The notes beneath the pieces were generated by a model that searched no databases, was not told where the DNA came from, and saw only the letters and a list, made by a program, of their open reading frames with translations. From Fimivicinus intestinavium (GTDB lineage: Bacteria > Bacillota > Clostridia > Oscillospirales > Acutalibacteraceae), in assembly GCA_018715765.1 (NCBI GenBank), contig DVKY01000061.1, positions 1 to 51,764 on the forward strand: DNA of 51,764 nucleotides. Reading direction: 5' to 3'. Below are positions 17,636 to 26,002 of the stretch, piece after piece. Position numbers and translations under genes: made by a program. Each line of letters starts with the position of its first letter. Within the stretch, counting starts at the first letter, position 1.

Positions 17636-19312
17636 TCATTCCACGGAAATAATGAAGTAATAGACCGGCTGCCCACCGTTTACGACGGAAATATCCACAT
17701 TGGAGCCGTATTTTGCCGCGAGCATCTTCTGCAGCTCCAGCGCCTGCTCCTCTGTCGCGTCCGCGCCGTAGAAAATGGTAATCAGCGAACAATCGCGCTT
17801 ATTATAAAGGTGCTTGGTCACACGGTAAGCCACGTGCAGCAAATCCTGCTCCACAACGGTGATCTTGCCGTTCTCCATGCCAAGTATCTCACCCTTGCGG
17901 ATTTTTTCGCCATCCAGGGAGCTGTCCCGCGCGGCAAAGGTGACGAGGCCCGTGCCCACGCGCTCAGCCGCCTTCATCATATTGACGTGATTTTCCTCCG
18001 CACTGAGCGATTCGTCAAAGTTAAGCAGGGCGGTGATCCCCTGCGGGATCGTGCGCGTCTGCAAAACGCTGACGCCCCGATCCGCAAGCGGGATGGTCTG
18101 CTCCGCCGCCATGATGATATTTTTATTATTCGGCAGCACAAATACATGCTCCGCAGGGGTAGCCATCACCGCGCTGAGGATGTCCTCCGTGCTGGGGTTC
18201 ATCGTCTGCCCGCCGCTGACCACTTGATCGGCTCCAAGCTCCAAAAAGAGCTCCCTGAGCCCCTCGCCCGCCGCAACCGCTACAAAGCCGAAGGGCTTCT
18301 CCGGCGCCTTAGGAGCCTCCTGCTCCGGCTGAGGAGCCGGCTGCTCCTGCGGTATGGAGTCAAAGCCGGCGCTCGTGTGCTGCTGGCGCATATTGTCGAT
18401 TTTAATATTGGTCAACGGGCCATATTCCAGCGCCGCCTGGATCACATTGCCCGGCTCATTGGAATGCACATGCACCTTGATGATCGCATCGTCATCCACA
18501 ACCACCACGCAATCCCCAATGGATTCCAGATACGCGCGCAGCCGCAGCGGATCCTTTGTGGAATGGGGCGCTTTATTAATCAGGAATTCGGAGCAGTATC
18601 CAAACTTGATATTGCCATCCGCATTCGCAACAATCTCTTTCTTCCCGCCATGGTTCTGCGCGGTGATAGGCTGCGCATCCTCCGAGGTGCTGCCGATGAT
18701 GCCGCCGCCGTTAAAGACGCTGCGCATCCCCTCCAGAATCAGCACAAGGCCCTGGCCGCCCGCATCCACAACGCCCGCCTTTTTCAACACGGGCAGAAGC
18801 TCCGGCGTGGTGGCGAGCGCTTTGGCGGCGCTGTCGCACACCTCGTTAAAAACGGCCACCGCATCTGCGCCGCTCTCAGCCGAGCGTTTCGCGCTTTCCG
18901 CCGCCAGGCGGACGACGGTGAGGATCGTCCCCTCTGTGGGCTTCATCACGGCGCTGTACGCCATCTCCACCCCGCGCTGAAGCGCGCCTGCAAGAGCAGC
19001 GGCGTCAATCTCCCGGCAGCCCTTCAGGCCTTTGGAAAAGCCCCGGAAAATAAGCGAAAGAATCACGCCTGAATTGCCCCGCGCGCCGCGCAGCAGCGCA
19101 GAGGCAACCGCCGCCGAAACCTCTCCGGCCCCGGCATCCTCCGGGAAACGGGCAACCTCTCGCGCTGCCGCACCGATGGTCATGGACATATTGGTGCCCG
19201 TGTCGCCATCCGGCACAGGGAAAACATTGAGCGCGTCTACATCACCGCGATGGTTATTGATATGATGAGAGGCGGAGATGACCGCATCCCGAAGCATGCT
19301 GCCGGTTATCAC
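17636..19312 (-). CDS. fakA: Fatty acid kinase subunit FakA (DAK2 domain, YloV family)
   Basis: FakA phosphorylates fatty acids that a FakB protein presents, so exogenous or recycled acids enter phospholipid synthesis via PlsX/PlsY. The 558-aa protein has an N-terminal DhaL/DAK2 kinase domain with the metal-ATP signature DGDTGTNM (residues 35-42), a linker rich in Pro and Gln around 320, and the C-terminal FakA domain. The start is a GTG at 19312 with AAGGAG 11 bases upstream, and aligns with the usual family N-terminus; an ATG lies five codons later. It follows asp23. plsX, which supplies acyl-phosphate from acyl-ACP, lies at 35272. Confidence 0.92.
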   Translation of the reverse strand: MITGSMLRDAVISASHHINNHRGDVDALNVFPVPDGDTGTNMSMTIGAAAREVARFPEDAGAGEVSAAVASALLRGARGNSGVILSLIFRGFSKGLKGCREIDAAALAGALQRGVEMAYSAVMKPTEGTILTVVRLAAESAKRSAESGADAVAVFNEVCDSAAKALATTPELLPVLKKAGVVDAGGQGLVLILEGMRSVFNGGGIIGSTSEDAQPITAQNHGGKKEIVANADGNIKFGYCSEFLINKAPHSTKDPLRLRAYLESIGDCVVVVDDDAIIKVHVHSNEPGNVIQAALEYGPLTNIKIDNMRQQHTSAGFDSIPQEQPAPQPEQEAPKAPEKPFGFVAVAAGEGLRELFLELGADQVVSGGQTMNPSTEDILSAVMATPAEHVFVLPNNKNIIMAAEQTIPLADRGVSVLQTRTIPQGITALLNFDESLSAEENHVNMMKAAERVGTGLVTFAARDSSLDGEKIRKGEILGMENGKITVVEQDLLHVAYRVTKHLYNKRDCSLITIFYGADATEEQALELQKMLAAKYGSNVDISVVNGGQPVYYFIISVE

Positions 19313-19368
19313 TGTGTTTTACACTCCTTACGCTTCTTCGATCAATAGCAATAGGCCCGTATTTAAGA

Positions 19369-19722
19369 TCAGGATTTCATCCCATCCACATACACATTCA
19401 CCTGACGCACCTCAAGGCCCGTCGCCTCCTCCACCGTGTAGCGCACTTTGTTGACGATGCTCTTGACGATGGCGGAAATATTCAGCCCGTAGGTGACGAT
19501 GATGTGCAGGTCAATGACGAGGCCATCCCCCTCCTTGCGCACGGCAACCCCCTGATCCGGGAAGCTGCGGCGGCGGTTAAAAAAGGAGCGGATGCCCTGC
19601 CGGGCATTGCTGTTGGCCATGCCGACCACGCCAAAGCAAGATGACGCGGCGTTGCCCACCAGGCTGGAAAAATAGGATTCTGCGATTTCAATCGTGCCGA
19701 GATGATTCTCCATCCGGATCAT
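19369..19722 (-). CDS. Asp23/Gls24 family envelope-stress protein
   Basis: A 117-aa protein of the Asp23/Gls24 (YloU) family, small acidic proteins linked to cell-envelope homeostasis and nearly always upstream of the FakA gene. The conserved core is visible: GTIEIAESYFSSLVGNAASS, the glycine stretch around GVVGM, and the ITYGLNISAI-like segment. The start at 19722 follows GGAGGGGAGGG by about eight bases; upstream in-frame codons lack support. It is first in the asp23-fakA-recG unit. Confidence 0.88.
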   Translation of the reverse strand: MIRMENHLGTIEIAESYFSSLVGNAASSCFGVVGMANSNARQGIRSFFNRRRSFPDQGVAVRKEGDGLVIDLHIIVTYGLNISAIVKSIVNKVRYTVEEATGLEVRQVNVYVDGMKS

Positions 19723-19785
19723 CTGCTCAGCCCTCCCCTCCCTGCTGCACGCAAGGCATATTTGCACATGACATTACATCCAGAT

Positions 19786-19814
19786 ATTATACATGATCTT
19801 TGGCAAAACGGCAA
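19786..19814 (-). promoter_or_regulatory. Promoter of asp23-fakA-recG
   Basis: On the minus strand TTGCCG (19814-19809), 17 bases, TATAAT (19791-19786), 64 bases before the asp23 start. Confidence 0.7.
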
Positions 19815-19935
19815 TGGCTGAGGCGATAACTTAATGGATTGTTTACGATTGAGCGCCAAAAAGCGCCCCTGATGAGATATCCAATTTGCCCGCCCCTTCT
19901 TCTTCCGAATAAAAACCTCAAATTATGTAATACAA

Positions 19936-19964
19936 TTGACAAAATAAATTTATTATATTAAAAT
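19936..19964 (+). promoter_or_regulatory. Promoter of the membrane protein-lipoprotein pair
   Basis: A consensus -35 TTGACA (19936-19941), 17 bases, TAAAAT (19959-19964), inside a strikingly AT-rich patch (about 19915-20040) of an otherwise GC-rich window. The leader to the ATG at 20094 would be about 120 bases. Other -10-like stretches lie near 20010-20025. Confidence 0.65.
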
Positions 19965-20093
19965 AAATACAGAATTTATCATAAATACTTGTTTTTTGTG
20001 ATTTGTCTAGCTTATATAAGTATACATAAATTAACCGGTGAAATTTCCCCCATTTATTGACTGGTTCAGTGGCTCGGAAAGGCAGGCGATTCT

Positions 20094-20405
20094 ATGGAAA
20101 AGCGGCTTTCCCGCTATGCGCAGGGTTTAAAGGTTCTGTTCCTTTCTGCGCTTGCGGCAGCTTTCTTCGTCAAAACGCCGAACCGGTGGTCAGATCTCTT
20201 CTTCCTGCTGGCCTGGGTTGTTTTCGCCATTTTGTCGGCTGCGGCTCTGGTGGATGGCATCCGTCTGGCGTATCAGGAGAAGCGTTGGCGCGCGTTTTTG
20301 CTCTGCCTGCTGTTGATTCTGATTACAGGCTTTTTCATGCTGAAGGCACAGGGGGATTATGACCTCCGGCAGATCGTCTCTGAGCTCCAAAAAAACGCGC
20401 AGTGA
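20094..20405 (+). CDS. Small three-helix membrane protein, unknown function
   Basis: A 103-aa protein I do not recognise. Three hydrophobic segments are visible at about 10-26, 33-54 and 66-82, followed by a charged tail. Arg and Lys at positions 3-13 suggest a cytoplasmic N-terminus. The start at 20094 has GGAAAGGCAGG upstream. It lies 39 bases before a lipoprotein gene on the same strand and behind a good promoter, so the pair is likely one operon acting at the membrane. Confidence 0.7.
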   Translation: MEKRLSRYAQGLKVLFLSALAAAFFVKTPNRWSDLFFLLAWVVFAILSAAALVDGIRLAYQEKRWRAFLLCLLLILITGFFMLKAQGDYDLRQIVSELQKNAQ

Positions 20406-20444
20406 CCCCTGCGCCGCAAATCAAACAGAATCGGAGGGATCATT

Positions 20445-21209
20445 ATGCGAATCGGGCGTATTCCCCAAGCGTCCCTTTTGCTGTTGGCCGCCCTGCTGCT
20501 TTTGAGCGGGTGCGACGGCTCCGGCAAGCTGGAAACAGTGCGGGTCGCCAATCCGCTGGACGGCACGGAAATTGCTCTGCCTGTCGAAGACGGATACGGT
20601 CAGCTGGCCGGAAACAACGCATCCTTCCAGACAAAGCAGACGCCGCAGGAGCTTTGCCAGGCTTATCAGGCGCTGGAGGCGGAGCAAAATCTTCAGGTCA
20701 CGCCCTACCCAGGCGGGCTGCTGATTGCCCGGCAAGGCGGCAGCGGCGCGCGGTATTGCTGGCTGTGTGAGGAAGGCCCCGCTGCCAAACAGGGGCGAAG
20801 CTACCTGCTGACCAACATGGAAGCCGATCTGGTCAGCCGCCTCCCGGAGGAAAGCGCGTGGGTCTCTACACAGGAGAGCGAGAGCAGCCAAACGCCGGTA
20901 ACCGGCGCGCCTGTTCTGCTGCCCTATCACCTGATCGCGCCGGAGGAGCTCTCGTCCGGATCATCTGGCGGCTGCAAAAACGTGTTCTGCACGGGCGTGC
21001 TGTACCGGCTCGCCGGCACACAGGAGGAATTTTATCAATTCTATGCTTCCATGAACGCCTACCGGATGCAGCAGAAGGAGAACGGGTTCGCCATCCTCGC
21101 CTATGCAGAAGGGTTTGATGAAGCAAAGGCACTGCGCTCCTGCACGCCGGTCGTCTTCACCTTCTACACCATCAACGGGAACCTCTATTTCAGCGCGGCA
21201 CTCCAGTAA
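20445..21209 (+). CDS. Predicted lipoprotein, unknown function
   Basis: A 254-aa protein with a type II signal peptide: basic start (MRIGRIPQ), a leucine-rich core, and the lipobox LSGC with the modified cysteine at 23. The mature part contains further cysteines (WLCEEG, GGCKNVFCTG, RSCTP) that could form disulphides. I recognise no catalytic motif. GGAGG lies seven bases before the ATG. It is the second gene of a pair with the small membrane protein, and a strong terminator follows. Confidence 0.75.
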   Translation: MRIGRIPQASLLLLAALLLLSGCDGSGKLETVRVANPLDGTEIALPVEDGYGQLAGNNASFQTKQTPQELCQAYQALEAEQNLQVTPYPGGLLIARQGGSGARYCWLCEEGPAAKQGRSYLLTNMEADLVSRLPEESAWVSTQESESSQTPVTGAPVLLPYHLIAPEELSSGSSGGCKNVFCTGVLYRLAGTQEEFYQFYASMNAYRMQQKENGFAILAYAEGFDEAKALRSCTPVVFTFYTINGNLYFSAALQ

Positions 21210-21240
21210 GCAGGGCGAACCTATGCCGCCCAAAAGCACG

Positions 21241-21278
21241 AAGGCCAGCGATCCTTTTGGAAATCGCTGGCCTTTTTT
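21241..21278 (+). terminator. Terminator after the lipoprotein gene
   Basis: AAGGCCAGCGAT (21241-21252) pairs with ATCGCTGGCCTT (21263-21274), then more T. Classic intrinsic terminator. Confidence 0.9.
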
Positions 21279-21525
21279 ATATTCCGCCATCCATTTTAAC
21301 AGAGATGCAGGCAGATCCGGATGTACATCCTCCCCTACGGCGATTGTGCCCACAACGGCAGGTATGGTCAAAGCGTTCGCCGCGTTCCATGCCGCCCCTC
21401 TGGCCGTCCATTGGCAAAGCAAAAACAGGCGCCCACAGCGGTTGGAAGCGCATCGCCTCTTCCCCGCCGTGAGCGCCCTGGCTGACTGATCCGGATGCAA
21501 AACCCGGCTCTTTGCCCGCCAACCG
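21279..21525. other. Intergenic region between convergent genes
   Basis: This stretch lies between the lipoprotein terminator and the leuS stop. I see no gene: the minus-strand frame at 21277-21522 has low-complexity, Gly/Arg-rich translation and no start signal. No clear leuS terminator is visible apart from the shared hairpin at 21241. Confidence 0.5.
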
Positions 21526-23934
21526 TTAATTTTTCACAACCAAGTTGACCAACTTACCCTTGACATAGATTTCCTTCACGGTCTGCTTCCCTTCCAGCGC
21601 GGCCTGGATCTTCTCCTCGCGCTTTGCAAGCGCGATCGCCTGTGCCGCCTCGATTTCTGCGGGGACGGAGAGCTTCGCGCGCACCTTGCCGTTGATCTGC
21701 ACGGCGATCTCCACCGTTTCCTCCCTGCACTTTGCCTCGTCATAGGCAGGCCACTGCTGATCCGTCACCACGCCGCCAAAGCCCATCTTCTCCCAGATTT
21801 CCTCCGTCATATGCGGGGCAAAGGGGTTGAGCAGCAGCGTCAGTGTGCGCAGCTCGCCCTTTGTGATGGCGCCCGTATCACAGATAGCGTTAAGCAGGCT
21901 CATCATCGCGGCAATAGCCGTGTTGGCCTTGAGGTTGTCAATATCCTCCGTCACCTTTTTCACGGTGCGGTGGACCATTGCCTCCAGCTCCGGGCGGTAG
22001 CCGTCGCCCTCCGTCACGATCTCCTGCAAATTCCAAACACGATCCAAAAAGCGCTTGCAGCCCTTGATCGAAGCGGAATTCCACGGCGCGGCCTTCTCAA
22101 AATCGCCGATAAACATCTCATACAGCCGCATGGTATCCGCGCCGTATTCCCGGACGATGTCATCAGGGTTGACGACGTTTCCGCGGGATTTGCTCATTTT
22201 CTCACCGTTTTCGCCAAGGATCATTCCGTGGCTCGTGCGCTTCTGGTAGGGCTCCTTTGTGGGCACCACACCGATATCATAGAGGAATTTGTGCCAGAAG
22301 CGGCTGTAAAGCAGGTGGAGCGTTGTGTGCTCCATGCCGCCGTTATACCAATCCACTGGCATCCAGTAATCCAGCGCCTCTTTAGAGGCCAGCGCCTCGT
22401 CATTATGCGGGTCGCAATAGCGCAGGAAATACCAGGAAGAACCCGCCCACTGGGGCATGGTATCCGTCTCCCGCTTGGCGGGGCCGCCGCAGTGCGGGCA
22501 GGTAGTGTTCACCCAATCCGTCATCTTGGCCAGCGGGGATTCGCCCGTATCCGTCGGCTCATAGGAATCCACCATCGGCAGCTTCAGGGGGAGCTGATCC
22601 TCCGGCAGCGGCACATAACCGCATTTTTCGCAGTAAACAATCGGGATCGGTTCGCCCCAGTAGCGTTGGCGGGAAAACACCCAGTCGCGCAGCTTAAAGT
22701 TCACCTTAGCGCGGCCCTTCCCGTTTTCGGCGAGCCAGTCGGTGATTTTTGCCTTGGCCTGCTCAACGGTGAGCCCCGTCAGGAAGCCAGAGTTCACCAT
22801 CACGCCGGTTGCGCAGTCTGTAAACGCTTCCTTCTCCACATCGCCGCCCTGAACGACCTCGATCACCGGCAGGTTAAACTTCTTCGCAAACTCCCAGTCG
22901 CGCGTATCGTGCGCGGGCACCGCCATGATCGCGCCTGTACCATAGGAGACCAGAACATAATCGGAGATAAAAATCGGGATTTCCGTATTGTTCACAGGGT
23001 TGATGGCCCGCACGCCCCGGATGCACACACCGGTTTTATCCTTGTTGACCTCTGTGCGCTCAAAATCAGATTTCCGGGCCGCTTCCGCCTGATAAGCGCG
23101 CACCTCGTCCATATTCTCAATTTGATCCGCCCATTTTTCGATGAGCGGGTGCTCCGGGGAGAGCACCATGTATGTTGCGCCGAAAAGCGTATCCGGCCGG
23201 GTGGTGTAAACGGTCATCTTGTCGCCCGTCGTCGCTGTGAAATCGACCTCCGCCCCTGTGGAACGGCCGATCCAGTTACGCTGCTGCACCTTCACACGGT
23301 CGATGAAATCGAGCTCGTCCAGATCATCCAGCAAACGCTGGGCATAGGCCGTGATCTTCAGCATCCACTGGCTCTTGACGCGCCGCACGACCTCGCTGCC
23401 GCAGCGCTCACAAACGCCGCCTGCCGCCTCCTCATTGGCAAGCACGCACTTGCAGGAGGGGCACCAGTTGACAGCCATCTCCTTTTTATAGGCCAATCCC
23501 TTTTTGAACAGCTGAAGGAAGATCCACTGCGTCCATTTATAGTAAGCGGGATCTGTCGTATTCACCTCGCGGCTCCAGTCGAAGGAAAAGCCCAGGGATT
23601 GCAGCTGCTGCTTAAAGTGCGCCACATTGTCGTGCGTGACGATCTCCGGATGGATATGGTTTTTAATGGCGTAATTTTCTGTGGGCAGGCCGAATGCATC
23701 CCATCCCATGGGATAGAGGACGTTATAGCCCTGCAGCCTTTTTTTACGCGCTACAATATCCAGCGCCGTGTAAGAACGCGGGTGGCCAACGTGCAGCCCC
23801 TGCCCGGAGGGATAGGGAAACTCTACCAGACAGTAAAATTTGGGGCGGTCATATTCATTCTTTGCATGGAATACGCCCGTTTCCTCCCAGCGATCCTGCC
23901 ATTTTTTCTCCACCTGTTTAAAATCGTAGTTCAT
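21526..23934 (-). CDS. leuS: Leucyl-tRNA synthetase
   Basis: LeuRS charges tRNA-Leu and edits mischarged amino acids. The 802-aa protein matches the bacterial length. The class I motifs are HVGH (48-51) and KMSKS (near 577-581). The CP1 editing insert is present, including TTRPDTLFGATYM, and a zinc-type cluster WCPSCKCVLANEEA lies near 155. The frame extends upstream without a start signal; I use the ATG at 23934, with AAAGGA about 11 bases before it. It is the last gene of the long minus-strand run, 85 bases after rsfS. Confidence 0.97.
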   Translation of the reverse strand: MNYDFKQVEKKWQDRWEETGVFHAKNEYDRPKFYCLVEFPYPSGQGLHVGHPRSYTALDIVARKKRLQGYNVLYPMGWDAFGLPTENYAIKNHIHPEIVTHDNVAHFKQQLQSLGFSFDWSREVNTTDPAYYKWTQWIFLQLFKKGLAYKKEMAVNWCPSCKCVLANEEAAGGVCERCGSEVVRRVKSQWMLKITAYAQRLLDDLDELDFIDRVKVQQRNWIGRSTGAEVDFTATTGDKMTVYTTRPDTLFGATYMVLSPEHPLIEKWADQIENMDEVRAYQAEAARKSDFERTEVNKDKTGVCIRGVRAINPVNNTEIPIFISDYVLVSYGTGAIMAVPAHDTRDWEFAKKFNLPVIEVVQGGDVEKEAFTDCATGVMVNSGFLTGLTVEQAKAKITDWLAENGKGRAKVNFKLRDWVFSRQRYWGEPIPIVYCEKCGYVPLPEDQLPLKLPMVDSYEPTDTGESPLAKMTDWVNTTCPHCGGPAKRETDTMPQWAGSSWYFLRYCDPHNDEALASKEALDYWMPVDWYNGGMEHTTLHLLYSRFWHKFLYDIGVVPTKEPYQKRTSHGMILGENGEKMSKSRGNVVNPDDIVREYGADTMRLYEMFIGDFEKAAPWNSASIKGCKRFLDRVWNLQEIVTEGDGYRPELEAMVHRTVKKVTEDIDNLKANTAIAAMMSLLNAICDTGAITKGELRTLTLLLNPFAPHMTEEIWEKMGFGGVVTDQQWPAYDEAKCREETVEIAVQINGKVRAKLSVPAEIEAAQAIALAKREEKIQAALEGKQTVKEIYVKGKLVNLVVKN

Positions 23935-24019
23935 CTGTAATCCATCCTTTCTACCGGCAGGCTGCGGGAGCAGATGTCTCCCGTAAGCCCATGCTGCTGT
24001 GAAATATCCACCGCCAGCT

Positions 24020-24373
24020 TCAGCGGTCAAGCATATCCTGTATATCAACAACCTTGCCATCCGCCCATAGGCGCTCAAGGTTATAATATTCCCGGCTCTC
24101 TTTGTGGAACACATGCACCACCACGCTGCCGTAATCCAGCAGAATCCATCCCGTAGCGCGCCCCTCGATGTGGCCGACCTCTACGCCCTGCTTCAAAAGC
24201 GCATCCTCCACTTCGCCTGCAAGCGCGCGCACATGCGTGTTGGAGGTGCCGTTGGCGATCACGAAATAGTCTGCTACGACGGAGAGCTCCGTGATCTGGA
24301 TCACCTCAATATCCTCGGCTTTTTTTTCATCCAGCGCATGCACCGCCGCTTTTACCAAATCAATTCCTGTCAT
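24020..24373 (-). CDS. rsfS: Ribosomal silencing factor RsfS
   Basis: RsfS binds L14 on the 50S subunit and blocks joining with 30S when nutrients are short. The 117-aa product has the family features DIEVIQITELSVVADYFVIA and GWILLDYGSVVVHVF. Shine-Dalgarno GGGAGGG precedes the ATG. It sits between the GT39-like gene and leuS; rsfS next to nadD, yqeK and leuS is a common Firmicutes arrangement. Confidence 0.95.
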   Translation of the reverse strand: MTGIDLVKAAVHALDEKKAEDIEVIQITELSVVADYFVIANGTSNTHVRALAGEVEDALLKQGVEVGHIEGRATGWILLDYGSVVVHVFHKESREYYNLERLWADGKVVDIQDMLDR

Positions 24374-24427
24374 AAAATCCCTCCCAATTCTGGTCTTTGA
24401 TATAGCATTTGCAAAAACGCCCTCTAT

Positions 24428-26002
24428 TTACGAGGCGGGCGCCAAATCTTTCGCCCGGAAAAGCGCAAATTTCAACTGAATCCGGTTATCAGTGGTTTCC
24501 ACCTGCTGCGCCGCCAATTCATAATTACGGGTCAGCTCCGGCAGATACAGCTGCGCGGCATCCTGCTCCGGGCTCAGCATCACGATTACAAAATCCACTC
24601 CCCGCTCCCGCACAATTCGATTGAGTTCAGCGCGCATTTCAGGCAGCTTTGCATCGTCAATATTCAGCAGGCAAAAATACCGGCTGACCGGCAGGATATC
24701 CGCCGCATAGTAAAAGCCGAAATCCAAAAAATTATAGCTGAGGAGCGTTGCATTCTCCTGCTCGTTGATGATACTGGCAAAACGATATTGCACACACTGC
24801 GCCTTCGGCGTGCCCAGAAGATAAGTATTCTCGCAGAAAAAATAAGAAACGCCGGAAAGCACAACCGCCAGCACAGCGGAAAGCGCCATCAGCCTGCGCC
24901 CGGGCAGGGCGGAACGCGGATGGAACCACCGGCTCCCTACCGCCACGATGAGGTGCGTGATCACCACCGCAGCCAAAACCGTGAAGCCCGCAAAGATAAA
25001 GAAATAGTAGGTATACCTCCGCCCGCCCCAATACAGGCCGGCTGCAAGGCCCAGCGCACAGACGAGAGGCGCCACTGCCCCAAGCCAGTTTTGGTGAAGC
25101 CGGCGCAGAATCAGCACGCCTGCCACTGCGATTACCGCCGCGCCAAAGAGCCATGGCGTGCGGTACGCCATCCTCGCCAGCGATTCCAAAATGCTGGTTA
25201 AGCGCTCCCCCATGGAGAGTTCTTCTGCATAGGCAAAAATATTGTTATAAAAATAAACGTGAAACAGATCCTTCAACGCGCCTTCCCTGCCGAAATAGGC
25301 GAGCCAGGGCAGCGCGGTGACCGCCATGCCACCCAGAAACATCAGGCAGCTGCCCAGCGCCCGCGCAGGCTGCCGGGAAAACAGCAGCCCGATGAATACC
25401 ACCGCCATAAAGCCGATCCAAAAGCCCAACAGCGTAAATTTCATCCAAAGCACACAACCCGCGCACACGCCCGCAAGGAACAGCCAGCTCAACGGCATCG
25501 CCGCAGGATACAGCTCCCTGCAATACCGCAGCAGAAAATAGAGCGTCAGCGCCATGAGCGGGAGGGTGAGCTCTTCCACCTCGCCGCCGTGAAAAAAGCT
25601 GGGGGAGGTAAAGCTTACCATCGCCATCAGCGGCGCGGCAATATAATAAAATTTCGCCATCTTCGATGGAAAGAACAGGGCAAAAATCTGATAGGAGCAA
25701 TAAAGGAAGGCGGTGTAGCTGAGAATTTCCAACAAATAAACGCCGAAAAAGGAGCGTTCCGAAACCAACGCAGCAAGGCCATAGAGAAAATAAAGCAGTG
25801 GCCCCTTTTGCTCCACCAGATCTCTGTAAGGAACCATGCCGTGCATCATGCCCTTGCCCACCGTAAAAAAGCACTGCGTATCGCTGCCGTTATTAAGCGG
25901 ATACAAAAAGGAGCTTTTAGAGCAGATGGTCAGAAAACATACGGCCACAAGCAGGCAATAAAGCAGCATTTGCCAGCCGGGGCGCTTTTCCGCTTTACGC
26001 AT
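24428..26002 (-). CDS. GT39-like multi-spanning membrane glycosyltransferase
   Basis: A 524-aa integral membrane protein with about ten or more hydrophobic segments, a short charged start and a soluble C-terminal part from about 410. The first loop has GKGMMHGMVPYRDLVEQKGPLLYFLYG, here written only to show the Asp-Leu/Glu-Gln-Lys-Gly-Pro pattern typical of PMT/ArnT-like (GT39, GT-C fold) enzymes that take sugars from polyprenyl phosphate donors. Acceptor and donor are unknown. The start overlaps the end of nadD-yqeK by eight bases (AAGGGG upstream), so the two are coupled. At this spot many Clostridia have a LytR-CpsA-Psr gene instead. Confidence 0.7.
   Translation of the reverse strand: MRKAEKRPGWQMLLYCLLVAVCFLTICSKSSFLYPLNNGSDTQCFFTVGKGMMHGMVPYRDLVEQKGPLLYFLYGLAALVSERSFFGVYLLEILSYTAFLYCSYQIFALFFPSKMAKFYYIAAPLMAMVSFTSPSFFHGGEVEELTLPLMALTLYFLLRYCRELYPAAMPLSWLFLAGVCAGCVLWMKFTLLGFWIGFMAVVFIGLLFSRQPARALGSCLMFLGGMAVTALPWLAYFGREGALKDLFHVYFYNNIFAYAEELSMGERLTSILESLARMAYRTPWLFGAAVIAVAGVLILRRLHQNWLGAVAPLVCALGLAAGLYWGGRRYTYYFFIFAGFTVLAAVVITHLIVAVGSRWFHPRSALPGRRLMALSAVLAVVLSGVSYFFCENTYLLGTPKAQCVQYRFASIINEQENATLLSYNFLDFGFYYAADILPVSRYFCLLNIDDAKLPEMRAELNRIVRERGVDFVIVMLSPEQDAAQLYLPELTRNYELAAQQVETTDNRIQLKFALFRAKDLAPAS

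Noticed and set aside
21277..21522. Minus-strand open frame between the lipoprotein terminator and leuS
   Set aside because: It overlaps the terminator region, is Gly/Arg-rich and has no start signal; treated as intergenic.
21811..23940. Long open frame (709 codons) on the plus strand opposite leuS
   Set aside because: It is the antisense shadow of a certain leuS gene. High GC and biased third positions open such frames; the translation has no recognisable domain and lacks a ribosome site.
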